Assembly (NCBI RefSeq): GCF_026650985.1
Contig: NZ_CP086239.1
Coordinates: 3,844,001 to 3,908,000, forward strand
Length of the DNA: 64,000 nucleotides
Source of the DNA: Clostridium estertheticum
GTDB taxonomy: Bacteria; Bacillota; Clostridia; Clostridiales; Clostridiaceae
Reading direction: 5' to 3'
Under the pieces are notes generated by a model that was not told where the DNA came from, did not search any database, and was given only the letters and a program-made list of their open reading frames with translations. The position numbers and the translations under genes are program-made. Shown here piece by piece: positions 54,187 to 63,676 of the stretch. Position 1 is the first letter of the stretch, and the number at the start of each line of letters is the position of its first letter.

Positions 54187-56082
54187 TTGAAAAAATTAAT
54201 TTATGTAATTCCTAAAGAAAAACATTCTGAAAAGGACATTAAAGACATCCTACTTGCACACTCTGAGGTGAAATTCGTTTCCCTTGTTGGTATTGACTTA
54301 TCAGGTAATGACACTGATGAGAGAATTCCAATGAAAATATTTTTAGATGATATTAGTGGTTTCTCAAATGGTGTTATTCAAACTGATGGTTCATCTGTAG
54401 TATTGCCCGGCATTGCAACTCTAAACAATGCTAAATTAGATATGCTTGCAGATGCTGACTGTAATTGGTACATTGATTATAATTATGAAAACATTGATGC
54501 TGAAACACAATTACCAATAGGTACCTTGAAAATTCCATGTACATTATTACATGATAAAATTCCAGTAGATTCAAGATCAATCCTAAAAAGATCTGTTGAA
54601 ACTTTTAAAACAACTCTTCTTGATTTACTTAAAGAAAATCCATCTGCTTTAAGTTCTTTTGATTTTGAATATAAAGATATTGATAATTTAATGCTCACAT
54701 CTGCTACCGAGTTAGAATTTTGGGTAAAAACTCCTAATGATAAAGCTGATATAGAAGAACTTTCTACATCTCAAGTACTAAAAGAACAATATTGGAGTAA
54801 AACTAAAGGAAATGTTAGAACAGCCCTTGAACAAACTCTTCTATTAATGCAGGAGTATGGTTTCGAGCCTGAGATGGGACATAAAGAAGTTGGTGGAGTA
54901 AAAGCTCAAATAGGCGAAGCTGGTTCTCTTACACATATTATGGAACAACTTGAAATAGATTGGAAATACTCTGATGCTCTTCAATGTGCAGATAATGAGT
55001 TATTCATTAGAAATTTAGTAAAGGAAACCTTTAGACTTAACGGTTTAGATGTTAACTTTTTAGCAAAACCTGTTCATGATGTAGCCGGCAGTGGTGAACA
55101 TACTCATATTGGAATCGCTGTAAAATTAAAGAGTGGAAAAAGAGTTAACTTATTCAATTCAGATAACAACCACTTCCTAAGTACTTTAGGTTATGCTTCA
55201 GTAATGGGCGTACTTAAAAATTATGAAGTAATAAACCCATTTGTTTCTTCAACAAATGATTCTTTAAGAAGATTAAAAGTTGGTTTTGAGGCTCCTATAT
55301 GTATAGTAACATCACTTGGTCACAGTGTTGATGTTCCATCTAGAAATAGATCTATATTACTCGCATTAATAAGAGATCTTGATAATCCACTTGCTACAAG
55401 ATTTGAACTTAGAGCTCCATGCCCACATACTAATACTTACCTCGCTTTATCTACTTTATATATGGGCATGCTTGATGGTATAGTATACGCAATCAAAAAT
55501 AATAAATCAGAAGACGATCTTTTGAAAGAATTATCTAAAGCACCAGGAGACGACGCAGATTATTTAGAAAAAGATAGAGCTTACAGAAGTGAAGAAGATG
55601 TATTTGAATACTATACTGAAGCGCAGCGTGCAGATTACTTTGGTAAAGCACCTAAAACTGTTTATGAAAATGTTAGTTCCCTAGACGAATTCCCAACTAA
55701 ACTTGAAATTCTTAAAACTGGCGATGTATTTACTACTAGCATAATAAATAGTTTTAGAATGGCAATAACATCTAGATGGGTTACTGAAATAAACAACAGA
55801 TTGTTAAACAATTATGCAGAAGAAATCAGAAAGTGTAAAATGATTCACGCTGCTGAAAAAGCTCTAGATTTAGATTTAGCAAATTGGCAAAAAGTTAATG
55901 ATCTAAGACACTCTCTTATGAAAGATACTTATTCTAAAACTAGCCTATTTACTAAGATAAAAGATGCTTCTAAATCTGAAAATTACGCAGAACTTTCTAC
56001 ATTACAGATACAATTAGATGCTCAAATTGAAGAACTTAGATTCAATTATTCTAACTACCAAAAGAATTTATTAGATATTTAA
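54187..56082 (+). CDS. Glutamine synthetase, long clostridial form
   Basis: The protein has 631 residues and starts at TTG 54187 behind AAAGGAGGACTATTAT. The catalytic region is intact: EMGHKEVGGVKAQIGEAG and AGSGEHTHIGIA for metal and glutamate, NRSILLALIRDL and TRFELRAPCPHTNTYLAL for the ATP and ammonium sites. It is longer than GSI (about 450 residues), with an N-terminal extension and a helical C-terminal tail of about 130 residues. I call it glutamine synthetase without naming the subclass; glnA or glnN would both be possible symbols. It is monocistronic. Confidence 0.9.
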   Translation: MKKLIYVIPKEKHSEKDIKDILLAHSEVKFVSLVGIDLSGNDTDERIPMKIFLDDISGFSNGVIQTDGSSVVLPGIATLNNAKLDMLADADCNWYIDYNYENIDAETQLPIGTLKIPCTLLHDKIPVDSRSILKRSVETFKTTLLDLLKENPSALSSFDFEYKDIDNLMLTSATELEFWVKTPNDKADIEELSTSQVLKEQYWSKTKGNVRTALEQTLLLMQEYGFEPEMGHKEVGGVKAQIGEAGSLTHIMEQLEIDWKYSDALQCADNELFIRNLVKETFRLNGLDVNFLAKPVHDVAGSGEHTHIGIAVKLKSGKRVNLFNSDNNHFLSTLGYASVMGVLKNYEVINPFVSSTNDSLRRLKVGFEAPICIVTSLGHSVDVPSRNRSILLALIRDLDNPLATRFELRAPCPHTNTYLALSTLYMGMLDGIVYAIKNNKSEDDLLKELSKAPGDDADYLEKDRAYRSEEDVFEYYTEAQRADYFGKAPKTVYENVSSLDEFPTKLEILKTGDVFTTSIINSFRMAITSRWVTEINNRLLNNYAEEIRKCKMIHAAEKALDLDLANWQKVNDLRHSLMKDTYSKTSLFTKIKDASKSENYAELSTLQIQLDAQIEELRFNYSNYQKNLLDI

Positions 56083-56112
56083 TAAATTTCAGACTTAGAT
56101 AATATTAATCAT

Positions 56113-56155
56113 AAAAAACAACCTCAATAGTATTTTACTATTGAGATTGTTTTTT
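56113..56155. terminator. Intrinsic terminator between convergent genes
   Basis: The stem AAAAACAACCTCAATAGT / ACTATTGAGATTGTTTTTT has one mismatch. It serves glutamine synthetase and, on the other strand, the amidase gene ending at 56184. Confidence 0.88.
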
Positions 56156-56183
56156 GTTATTTTACCCTTAGGCCTTTAAATAA

Positions 56184-57983
56184 TTAATAAGTTATATCTG
56201 TTATTCCTAAAGTATTAAGAATACCTTTTGCAATTGCATTGGCCAATTTAGTTTGGTATGCTGCGTTATTTAATAGTTTTTCTTCTGCTGAATTAGAAAT
56301 AAATCCAGTTTCTACAAGTACAGCTGTAGCATCCGTATTTTTTATAACATAATAATTTGCAGTTCTGATCCCTCTATCTGTTGATCCAGTTGCATTTACT
56401 ATATTAGTCTGGATTGCCTGTGCAAGTTTCACTGCAGCTGCGCCTCCAACATAAGTATAAGTTTCAGTGCCGTTAGCTGATACAGCATCAGCACTGTTCG
56501 CATGAATACTTACAAAATAATTTGGTTTAGCGTTATTAGAAATATCACATATCGCTTGAAGGTTCTGTGTAACATTGCTTGTCCAGCTTACTGTGTCACT
56601 TTTTCTTGTGTATATTGTCTCAACATCGTTTTTCGTTAATACCGTTCCCACTTTTAAAGCAATGGCAAGATTTACGTTTTTTTCCATAACTCCCGTCGGT
56701 CCTACTGCTCCAGAATCATATCCTCCATGACCTGGATCTAAAACTACCTTGTACTTAGACGTAGTAGGTGGTGCTTTTACAGTAATATCAGCTTTTGCAT
56801 TAATAACTGCTCCAACCACAGTTCCATAGTAGGTAGTGGATCCTACAACACTTGTAGCAACTGATTTAAGCCACGCTACACTAACCGTTTGTTTTGAACC
56901 ATTACTCATAATTGCAGTTACAGTTCCCGGCAATGAATATGTATCTCCAACTACTACACTCCCTGTTATATCTGGTATTGAAGATATTTTTAAAGTATTG
57001 TCATAAGTAGTATCAGTATTTGCAAAGCCAGCATAATTCATTAATCCATTAGCCATAGCTTTTGCAGCATTATTTTGATACTGTACACTACTTAATAATG
57101 CCTCTTCAGCTGGATTTGATAAGAAACCCAAATATGTAACTATTGAAGGACAGCTTGTCTTATTTAATATTGTAGTACTTCCTACTTGTATACCTCTATC
57201 TTTAGCCTGTGTTGCTTTTATTAATTCGGTTTGAACGAAGGTCGCAAGCGTCTTATTCTTACTAACATCCGCTGTATAATATGTTTCAATTCCATTGGCA
57301 GTATTTGCATCTGAATCATTGGTGTTTATGCTTAAAAACACGTTCGCATTAGCATTCTTAGCTATCAACGCTTTTGCATCATCTTCACCACTCTGAGTCC
57401 AAGCTACTGAATCTGTAGTTCTTGTATACACTACATTAAATCCTCTTGCTTTTAGTATATTGCCTAATTTCAAAGCTGTACTTAAATTTATATCCTTAGC
57501 CTTAACACCACTTACACCAGTAATTACTTTATAGTATTGACCCGGATCAATACATACAGTAAATTCACTTGGTTTTGTAGGTTCGCTTTTTACAGGTTGA
57601 ATTTTAGTAGTAAAATTCATCCTAACTTCACTCGGAAGAAATTTTCCATCAGAAGACTTAACCTGATCTGTAACTATTAAAGTATATGTCTTATTATATT
57701 CATAATCTTTTACTGGTTGGACCACTACATTTTTATTATTATTTTCTAAACTAACTTTAATATCTATGTAATTACCATCTTCGGAAAGCACCTTAATATT
57801 TGTGGTGTTTACCGTAGTTGTACTAAGCACCTTGTTAAAACTTACTGTCCAAGGCTTACTAACTACTACATCTTTTTTAGAATCCATATTTGTTACTGTA
57901 CTAGCCTTTACTATTGTTTGCATAGGTATACACACAATTAAAGCAAAAATCATAATTACAAATGTTTTAAAAATCTTTTTCAT
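56184..57983 (-). CDS. Secreted N-acetylmuramoyl-L-alanine amidase with a dead first catalytic domain
   Basis: The protein has 599 residues. A signal peptide (1-28) is followed by an Ig-like Big_5 domain (about 30-130), a first Amidase_3 domain (142-318), a bacterial Ig-like domain (about 335-403) and a second Amidase_3 domain (411-595). The second has all catalytic residues: His419 in LDPGHGG, Glu434, His494 in SIHAN and Glu558 in LVETGF. In the first these are Gln149, Ala162, Asn220 and Tyr284, so it cannot bind zinc or catalyse. It may bind peptidoglycan instead. It probably acts in cell-wall turnover or separation. It is monocistronic with GGAGGGG upstream. Confidence 0.93.
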   Translation of the reverse strand: MKKIFKTFVIMIFALIVCIPMQTIVKASTVTNMDSKKDVVVSKPWTVSFNKVLSTTTVNTTNIKVLSEDGNYIDIKVSLENNNKNVVVQPVKDYEYNKTYTLIVTDQVKSSDGKFLPSEVRMNFTTKIQPVKSEPTKPSEFTVCIDPGQYYKVITGVSGVKAKDINLSTALKLGNILKARGFNVVYTRTTDSVAWTQSGEDDAKALIAKNANANVFLSINTNDSDANTANGIETYYTADVSKNKTLATFVQTELIKATQAKDRGIQVGSTTILNKTSCPSIVTYLGFLSNPAEEALLSSVQYQNNAAKAMANGLMNYAGFANTDTTYDNTLKISSIPDITGSVVVGDTYSLPGTVTAIMSNGSKQTVSVAWLKSVATSVVGSTTYYGTVVGAVINAKADITVKAPPTTSKYKVVLDPGHGGYDSGAVGPTGVMEKNVNLAIALKVGTVLTKNDVETIYTRKSDTVSWTSNVTQNLQAICDISNNAKPNYFVSIHANSADAVSANGTETYTYVGGAAAVKLAQAIQTNIVNATGSTDRGIRTANYYVIKNTDATAVLVETGFISNSAEEKLLNNAAYQTKLANAIAKGILNTLGITDITY

Positions 57984-58226
57984 ATAACCCCTCCTAAATC
58001 TTTATAATTGCTAAACAAAATCATTGAAATAATTGACAATATATTTTAACTATTTATTAATAATCTGCTTCTTTAAATTTTATAGTGTATTACTCTATAA
58101 ATAGTGGCATAATTTAATTATAAATAGTATTATAAAATATTCATTCACTATAAGATACGTTCCATTTAAATAATGGTTTCAGTTTATGTAAATAAATACA
58201 TTTTTTTTAAAGAAGGGAGGAATTGC

Positions 58227-58862
58227 ATGAAAATCACTTGGCTAGGTCATTCATGTTTTCTTTTAGAAGATTCAAAAGGCACTAAGCTTTTAACAGATCC
58301 ATTTGATGCTACTTTGGGTTATGAAATTTATAAAGGTAGTCCAGATATTGTAACTATAAGCCATCAACATTTCGATCACAATTACACTAGAGATCTTGCT
58401 AGTAATTATAAAATTGTAAATGAGATTGGTATGTCCACTATTTATGATATACCTATAAAAGGTATTCCTTCTTATCATGACAAAAACAAAGGCGCAAAAC
58501 GTGGCGAAAACATAATATTCACCTTTAAAATGGATGGGTACTCAGTGTGTCATTTAGGTGATTTAGGTCACACTCTTTCTAATGATGATCTTCACGCTAT
58601 AGGCTCTATAGATATACTTTTTGTTCCTGTAGGTGGCAACTACACACTAGACGGAAAAGAAGCCTCACAAGTTACTAAAAAAATAAACCCTAAAATAGTT
58701 ATACCTATGCACTACAAAACATCACAGGTGTCTCTCCCTTTAGATGGTATCGAAACATTTCTTATGTATATGAAAAATGCCACAAAAACAGGCAGTAATA
58801 CGTTAGTAATTGATGATGAAATAACCGATTCTCTAGCCGTTAAAATATTGAATTTTATTTAG
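58227..58862 (+). CDS. UPF0173 metal-dependent hydrolase (MBL fold)
   Basis: The protein has 211 residues from the ATG at 58227, which has GGGAGG 6 bases before; an in-frame upstream ATG at 58173 lacks a site. Motifs are ITWLGHSCF at the start, SHQHFDHNY for the metal site, and HLGDLGH and PMHYKT later, the UPF0173/YtkL group of metallo-beta-lactamase folds. Substrate unknown. Monocistronic. Confidence 0.9.
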   Translation: MKITWLGHSCFLLEDSKGTKLLTDPFDATLGYEIYKGSPDIVTISHQHFDHNYTRDLASNYKIVNEIGMSTIYDIPIKGIPSYHDKNKGAKRGENIIFTFKMDGYSVCHLGDLGHTLSNDDLHAIGSIDILFVPVGGNYTLDGKEASQVTKKINPKIVIPMHYKTSQVSLPLDGIETFLMYMKNATKTGSNTLVIDDEITDSLAVKILNFI

Positions 58863-59050
58863 CAGATAAATTACCTATATTTACATTTAAATTAATTAGT
58901 TCCACAATATACATATTTAATATAAATTAGTATAAATATGATAAATATATTTATTTTTTTCTAAAACCTATTTAAAAACATACTAAAGTGTAGTATCATT
59001 ATAATTATATTATAAATGTTACAAATTTTTTTATTCAGGAGGAAAGTTAT

Positions 59051-59251
59051 ATGAAAACAGGTACAGTTAAATGGTTTAATTCAGAAAAAGGGTTTGGATT
59101 TTTATCAGTTGAAGGAGAAGAGGATGTATTCGTACATTTCTCAGCTATTCAAGGAGACGGATACAAATCTTTAGAAGAAGGACAACAAGTCCAATTTGAA
59201 ATAACTACTGGCGCTAGAGGACCTCAAGCTTCAAACGTTACTAGATTATAA
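59051..59251 (+). CDS. Cold-shock protein
   Basis: The protein has 66 residues and one cold-shock domain: [17 protein letters not shown] (RNP1) and DVFVHFSAI (RNP2). AGGAGGAAA lies 5 bases before the ATG. It binds single-stranded RNA and DNA and acts as an RNA chaperone. The 190-base leader is AT-rich and may be a cold-responsive UTR, but no conserved element was recognised. Monocistronic, with a strong terminator. Confidence 0.95.
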   Translation: MKTGTVKWFNSEKGFGFLSVEGEEDVFVHFSAIQGDGYKSLEEGQQVQFEITTGARGPQASNVTRL

Positions 59252-59290
59252 TTCAAAACATAATTAATCTATAATACAAATTAATTATAG

Positions 59291-59325
59291 AAAAAACATC
59301 TATCACTTTGTGATAGGTGTTTTTT
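59291..59325 (+). terminator. Terminator of the cold-shock gene
   Basis: The stem AAAAAACATCTATCAC and its complement (one G-T pair) has a 3-base loop and a long T run. Confidence 0.92.
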
Positions 59326-59575
59326 TAGTTACAAAAAACAAAAATCAAAGCTTATATGAAGCAGCATCGCACCACCTGCATCAGATTGAATTCTATCTTT
59401 TGATGATACCTTATTGCATTTAAAGCTAAGCACAATGTCAAATAAGCTCCTACATATAGTTATTAATAGTTTAAAGCATCCCAGTATATATTTCAAAATA
59501 ACATTATCACTTTCTTGAATATAATAATGTCTTTTGCTAAAACTATAGTAAAACTATTTATGAAAGGATGTTTTT

Positions 59576-59758
59576 ATGATGTTTGGAAAAATAATAGATA
59601 TGAACAGTACAGATGCTTTTATAAATTTTCAAGATGGAACTACTATAGATGTAAGCATAACTCGGTTACCTAGAAATTCGAAAACAGGAGATACTATAGA
59701 TTTAGATATTGGAAATTTCACTAATATGTTTAAGAATGATATGTTTAATCTTTTTTAA
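59576..59758 (+). CDS. Small conserved-looking protein of unknown function
   Basis: The protein has 60 residues with a double ATG start (59576 or 59579) behind GAAAGGATG. The sequence (GKIIDMNSTDAFINFQDGTTIDVSITRLP, KTGDTIDLDI) has the strand-turn-strand look of a small OB or KOW-type beta barrel. It is monocistronic, after a 250-base gap with no other feature. Family not recognised. Confidence 0.7.
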   Translation: MMFGKIIDMNSTDAFINFQDGTTIDVSITRLPRNSKTGDTIDLDIGNFTNMFKNDMFNLF

Positions 59759-59810
59759 TAGAATTTCAATAAAACGAACTGTACTTATTTTTATAAATAC
59801 AGTTCTTGTA

Positions 59811-60569
59811 TTATTTACGCATAGTTTCTTTTATTTTTTCAAAATTAAATAATAAAATTCCAATGATTAAGACAAACAAACTAATAAATTGAGATGTAGA
59901 AAACATTGCTACACTTCCTCTAGGGTCACCTCTTAAAAACTCAATTAAAAATCTTCCTACACTATATATAATAAGGTAAAGAGAAAATACTCTTCCTTTT
60001 TTTCTTTCTCGTCTATCATACCAAAGTAAAAATAACGCTAACATAAAATCAAATATTGAAGAAAAAATTTGCGTTGGTATTAAAAACACATTTGCAGGTG
60101 CAAAGGGTGAATTGTTAAACTCTACGCCTATAGGTAGTGAAGTAACCTTACCATAACAACATCCAGCTAGAAAACATCCTATCCTACCAAATCCCTGTGC
60201 CAGCGGTAAACTTGGAACTAATAAATCAAGCACACTAAGCGTATTCCAAGCCTTTTTTTTGCTATAGATATAAATTCCTAATATGCCTCCCAAAATAGCT
60301 CCATAAATAACAAAACCATTTCCAACATTTTTTAATACCGAAGGATTTTGTAATACTTCTTTAATATCTGTAATTATATACATTACTTTTCCACCTATTA
60401 CTCCACATATTATTGTGAGTATAGCCATATCCCAAACATTGTCCTCGTTATATTGTTCTTTCTTACTTCTGTATGATAATAAGAAAAGTGCTGCAAGAAT
60501 TCCTATCATTATCATTAATCCATATCCATAAATTTTCACAAAAGAAAACTCAAATAATATCGGTTTCAT
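59811..60569 (-). CDS. lgt: Prolipoprotein diacylglyceryl transferase
   Basis: The protein has 252 residues and seven predicted membrane helices. The Lgt signature RIGCFLAGCCYG is near residue 130, with the catalytic region YGLMIMIG at the N terminus and the essential Arg in LIEFLRGDPRG near 212-222. It transfers diacylglycerol from phosphatidylglycerol to lipoprotein cysteines. A strong AGGGGGGGG site precedes the ATG. Monocistronic. Confidence 0.95.
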   Translation of the reverse strand: MKPILFEFSFVKIYGYGLMIMIGILAALFLLSYRSKKEQYNEDNVWDMAILTIICGVIGGKVMYIITDIKEVLQNPSVLKNVGNGFVIYGAILGGILGIYIYSKKKAWNTLSVLDLLVPSLPLAQGFGRIGCFLAGCCYGKVTSLPIGVEFNNSPFAPANVFLIPTQIFSSIFDFMLALFLLWYDRRERKKGRVFSLYLIIYSVGRFLIEFLRGDPRGSVAMFSTSQFISLFVLIIGILLFNFEKIKETMRK

Positions 60570-60641
60570 TTGTACCCCCCCCTACTAATTAAACTTATGC
60601 TTTTATTCGACTCACTCTATCTACTTATCACAACAAAACAC

Positions 60642-60665
60642 TAAGAGAAGCATATGCTTCTCTTA
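60642..60665 (-). terminator. Palindromic terminator-like hairpin
   Basis: TAAGAGAAGCAT / ATGCTTCTCTTA is a perfect palindrome about 70 bases after the stop of the gene at 60737, before lgt. There is no long T run on the minus side, so termination is less sure. Confidence 0.65.
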
Positions 60666-60736
60666 TAATTTTATTTCTTAAATCTTATTAGATAGATTAT
60701 AATACACTAAAAAATTTAAAGCAAATATAATTAATC

Positions 60737-61321
60737 TTATCGAATTTTTAATGTTTCAACTATGCTTTCAAAAATAGCGCCATAAGTTTCTTTAAAATTA
60801 ACATTTCTTATGAAAAATGAAAATCTATAAAACTCTTCTCCATCATCAATAAAATATTCATATGACTTATACCAATTATTGTCCGATACATTAATTAAAT
60901 ATTGTACTACATATGTTTTTTTGCCATTAATAGTAATGTCGTCTATTTTATAACTTTTAATTTTATTTTGTACCTCTGATATGTTTTTACTATTATCTAA
61001 AAATGCTTTTAAGTCCTTTCTCCCTTTCCATACTTCTACGAATCCATGAATTACTGCATCGGATGATTGAAAATCATTGTGGTATAGAATCTCATCCCCT
61101 GAAAATTTCTTTTCGTTTGTTGTCCATCCTTTAGGCAATTTATAACTTGCTTTCCCATTTATAACCGCATAATCATCCGATAACTTAATATTGTTTTCTA
61201 CAAGAATAGTCATTTTTAGCTTTTGATCAAATTGTTTTGATATCCCTAGTAGTGTAATCATAAGCCCAACAACTATTACTATAATGCCAACTTTTTTTCT
61301 GTTTATAAATATAATCTTCAA
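60737..61321 (-). CDS. Membrane-anchored protein of unknown function
   Basis: The protein has 194 residues from the TTG at 61321, preceded by GAGGGGGGAACCA; the in-frame TTG at 61336 overlaps that site. A single membrane helix (VGIIVIVVGLMITLLGI, about 10-27) anchors an extracellular domain with the pattern YKLPKGWT...YFIDDGEEFYRFSFFIR, as in PsbP/MOG1-like or DUF-type clostridial surface proteins. No specific family recognised. Monocistronic. Confidence 0.75.
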   Translation of the reverse strand: MKIIFINRKKVGIIVIVVGLMITLLGISKQFDQKLKMTILVENNIKLSDDYAVINGKASYKLPKGWTTNEKKFSGDEILYHNDFQSSDAVIHGFVEVWKGRKDLKAFLDNSKNISEVQNKIKSYKIDDITINGKKTYVVQYLINVSDNNWYKSYEYFIDDGEEFYRFSFFIRNVNFKETYGAIFESIVETLKIR

Positions 61322-61381
61322 TGGTTCCCCCCTCAAATGTTAATATTAATATACTATATGATAAATAGTATAAGAATATTA

Positions 61382-61428
61382 AAAAAATAAAATGTGTAAC
61401 TAAATAATAGTCACACATTTTATTTTTT
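61382..61428 (-). terminator. Intrinsic terminator
   Basis: The 16-bp stem AAAAAATAAAATGTGT / ACACATTTTATTTTTT lies 6 bases after the stop of the gene at 61434. Confidence 0.88.
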
Positions 61429-61433
61429 CTATA

Positions 61434-62762
61434 TTACTTTTTTATGGGGACAACAACTGTAGAATTTTTGAAATCATAAAACATTAACCAATGTCCCATT
61501 TCATCATTTCCCTTATCTGCGATCCAAGTCACAAAACCAGTTTTGCCTCCATAGGGCTGATGGGCTTTATTTCTACTTCCAGGTATACCATAAACTATAT
61601 ATTTCATTTCTCCACTTGAATCACATTTGTATCCTAGCATAAATGATTTGTAATTTCTAATATATGGATAATAACAAATCATAGGGTAATATGCTATTGT
61701 ATATTTATTATAGTCACTCAAATCATACATATTTTCTAAGTTATGCACGGGTACCTTATACCATTTACACCACTTTATTTCCTTAGTGAAATCATGTACT
61801 TGGGTGAAATCTTTCGCCGCTGCCTTGAAGAAATTGCCCATGGCACCTTTAGGATATTCAGCTTTATAAGCATTATTATCCTTACACGCACAGTCCTTTT
61901 GTTTTTTATCTTCTTTACATTGCATTTTATCTTTATCTCTGTTTAAATCAACAATATCTTCTAAATTATCAATTTCATTTTTTTCTTCTAGTTTTTCTTC
62001 TAGCTTTTCTGGAATTTCACTGTCACAAATATTATCTATTCGATTAATCTCTACTTTCTCTTCTACTTCTACTTCTTCTACTTCTTCATCTACATTATTC
62101 TGCTTTTCTAAAGGTAAAATATCATTATCTTTAATCCTTTGATCATTATCCACTTTTGGTTCTTCCACAATATTTACTTTCTTTTCTTCTACTTTCTTAC
62201 CTACATTTTCTTTAACCTCTAAATGTTTGAGTGCTTCGTCGCTCTTAACCTTAATTATTTCGATACTTTGCTCATATTCATCAAATTCATTTTTCACTTC
62301 ATCTGTTCTAGTTTCTTTAGTTTCCTTATTAGAATCCGCTAGTTTATAACCTTTCCATTCATTTGGTTTTTCAGTTGTTGAAAACCCACTCATTATTGAA
62401 ATCACATTGTTATCAAGAAATTTTACAATTGCAGCTCCAATAATTTTTTCAGCGTTAATACCTGTGTCCGCTATATTATCCATATCATATTCATGAAAAA
62501 TGTCTACCCTACCATGATCGTCTATGTTCAATTTACCAACTTTTATAATCTTGTTTACATCTTTTTTACCACATATTAAAATCATGTAATAAGGTTGTTT
62601 TTCTTTCCTTAGGTTTTGTACATAGTATGAAATCTTACATTTGTTGTTTTTCATTTCAAGCTTTGCATACCCAGAAGGAATTTTATCAGACTCTAATGAA
62701 TAGCCTTTTTCATCTTCTTGTAATATAATGAAATACCTACTATAATTTTTTTTAGGTGTCAC
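61434..62762 (-). CDS. Clostridial protein with two globular ends and a long acidic linker
   Basis: The protein has 442 residues and starts at GTG 62762 with GGAGGTAAAAGAAG upstream. Residues 1-135 are a beta-rich domain (YFIILQEDEKGYSLE, GYAKLEMKNNKCKISYYVQNL). A charged Glu/Lys/Asp linker covers about 145-300. The C-terminal 130 residues are aromatic-rich (WCKWYKVPVHNL, YYPMICYYPYIRNY, GHWLMFYD). This two-domain layout is familiar from clostridial genomes, but I know no function. It lies next to rsmA, separated by 77 bases. Monocistronic by its own terminator. Confidence 0.8.
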   Translation of the reverse strand: MTPKKNYSRYFIILQEDEKGYSLESDKIPSGYAKLEMKNNKCKISYYVQNLRKEKQPYYMILICGKKDVNKIIKVGKLNIDDHGRVDIFHEYDMDNIADTGINAEKIIGAAIVKFLDNNVISIMSGFSTTEKPNEWKGYKLADSNKETKETRTDEVKNEFDEYEQSIEIIKVKSDEALKHLEVKENVGKKVEEKKVNIVEEPKVDNDQRIKDNDILPLEKQNNVDEEVEEVEVEEKVEINRIDNICDSEIPEKLEEKLEEKNEIDNLEDIVDLNRDKDKMQCKEDKKQKDCACKDNNAYKAEYPKGAMGNFFKAAAKDFTQVHDFTKEIKWCKWYKVPVHNLENMYDLSDYNKYTIAYYPMICYYPYIRNYKSFMLGYKCDSSGEMKYIVYGIPGSRNKAHQPYGGKTGFVTWIADKGNDEMGHWLMFYDFKNSTVVVPIKK

Positions 62763-62839
62763 CTTCTTTTACCTCCATATAAAACTTATTCATTATAATA
62801 TATGAAGTATGTAATCAAAAATGAACAACATATTGAAAT

Positions 62840-63676
62840 TTATTTTATAAATCCTATTTCATCAGATAGCAATGCAAATTCCTGGAGAGATAAAGTCTCT
62901 CCTCTTCTTTTAGGATCAATATTTGCTTTTTCAAAACACTTTAGTAACTCTTCTTTAGGAATCCCTATATCCTTAACAGAATTCCATAAAATTTTTCTCC
63001 TCATATTAAAAGATTTTCTTACTATGGAAAAAAATAAAGCTTCATCATTAACCTTAACTTTAGGCTCTTTTAATCTATCTAATCTTATAACCATAGATTC
63101 TACCTTAGGTTCAGGCAAAAATGCTGTTGGTGGCACAAGACGAAGTATTTTCGTATCACAATAGTACTGAACTAATATTGAAAAGGCTCCGTAAGCTTTG
63201 CAATTAGGCTCTGAATCTATCCTCTGCGCAACTTCCTTTTGTATCATTATAGTTAAAGATTTAAAATTATAACCCCCAGTAAGTAATTTAACAATTATTG
63301 GAGTCGTTAAATAATATGGTAAATTAGCAACTAATTTTACGGACTTTTCATCCCCAATTAATTCATCGAAATCTACTTTTAAAGCATCATTATGTATAAG
63401 TTCAAAATTATCGAACTCTTTAAGCTCATCTTCTAGTATCGGCAAAAGTTTATCATCTAGTTCTATAGCACAAACTCTTTTAGCTCTCCTTAAAAGTGCT
63501 CTAGTTAATGTACCAAATCCTGGTCCTATTTCTATAACGAAATCATCTTCATTAACTTCTGCACCATCTACAACATCATCGAGCACAGAGTCATCTATTA
63601 AGAAATTCTGACCTAACCCTTTTTTAAACCTAAATTCATATTTTTTACTAACTTCACTAATCGTCAAATCCGCCAT
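62840..63676 (-). CDS. rsmA: 16S rRNA dimethyladenosine transferase
   Basis: The protein has 278 residues. It has the SAM motif [21 protein letters not shown] at the N terminus, and the catalytic NLPYYLTTP near residue 105-120. It dimethylates two adjacent adenines near the 3' end of 16S rRNA. The start overlaps the end of rnmV by 20 bases, a common arrangement, so the two are translationally coupled. Confidence 0.95.
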   Translation of the reverse strand: MADLTISEVSKKYEFRFKKGLGQNFLIDDSVLDDVVDGAEVNEDDFVIEIGPGFGTLTRALLRRAKRVCAIELDDKLLPILEDELKEFDNFELIHNDALKVDFDELIGDEKSVKLVANLPYYLTTPIIVKLLTGGYNFKSLTIMIQKEVAQRIDSEPNCKAYGAFSILVQYYCDTKILRLVPPTAFLPEPKVESMVIRLDRLKEPKVKVNDEALFFSIVRKSFNMRRKILWNSVKDIGIPKEELLKCFEKANIDPKRRGETLSLQEFALLSDEIGFIK

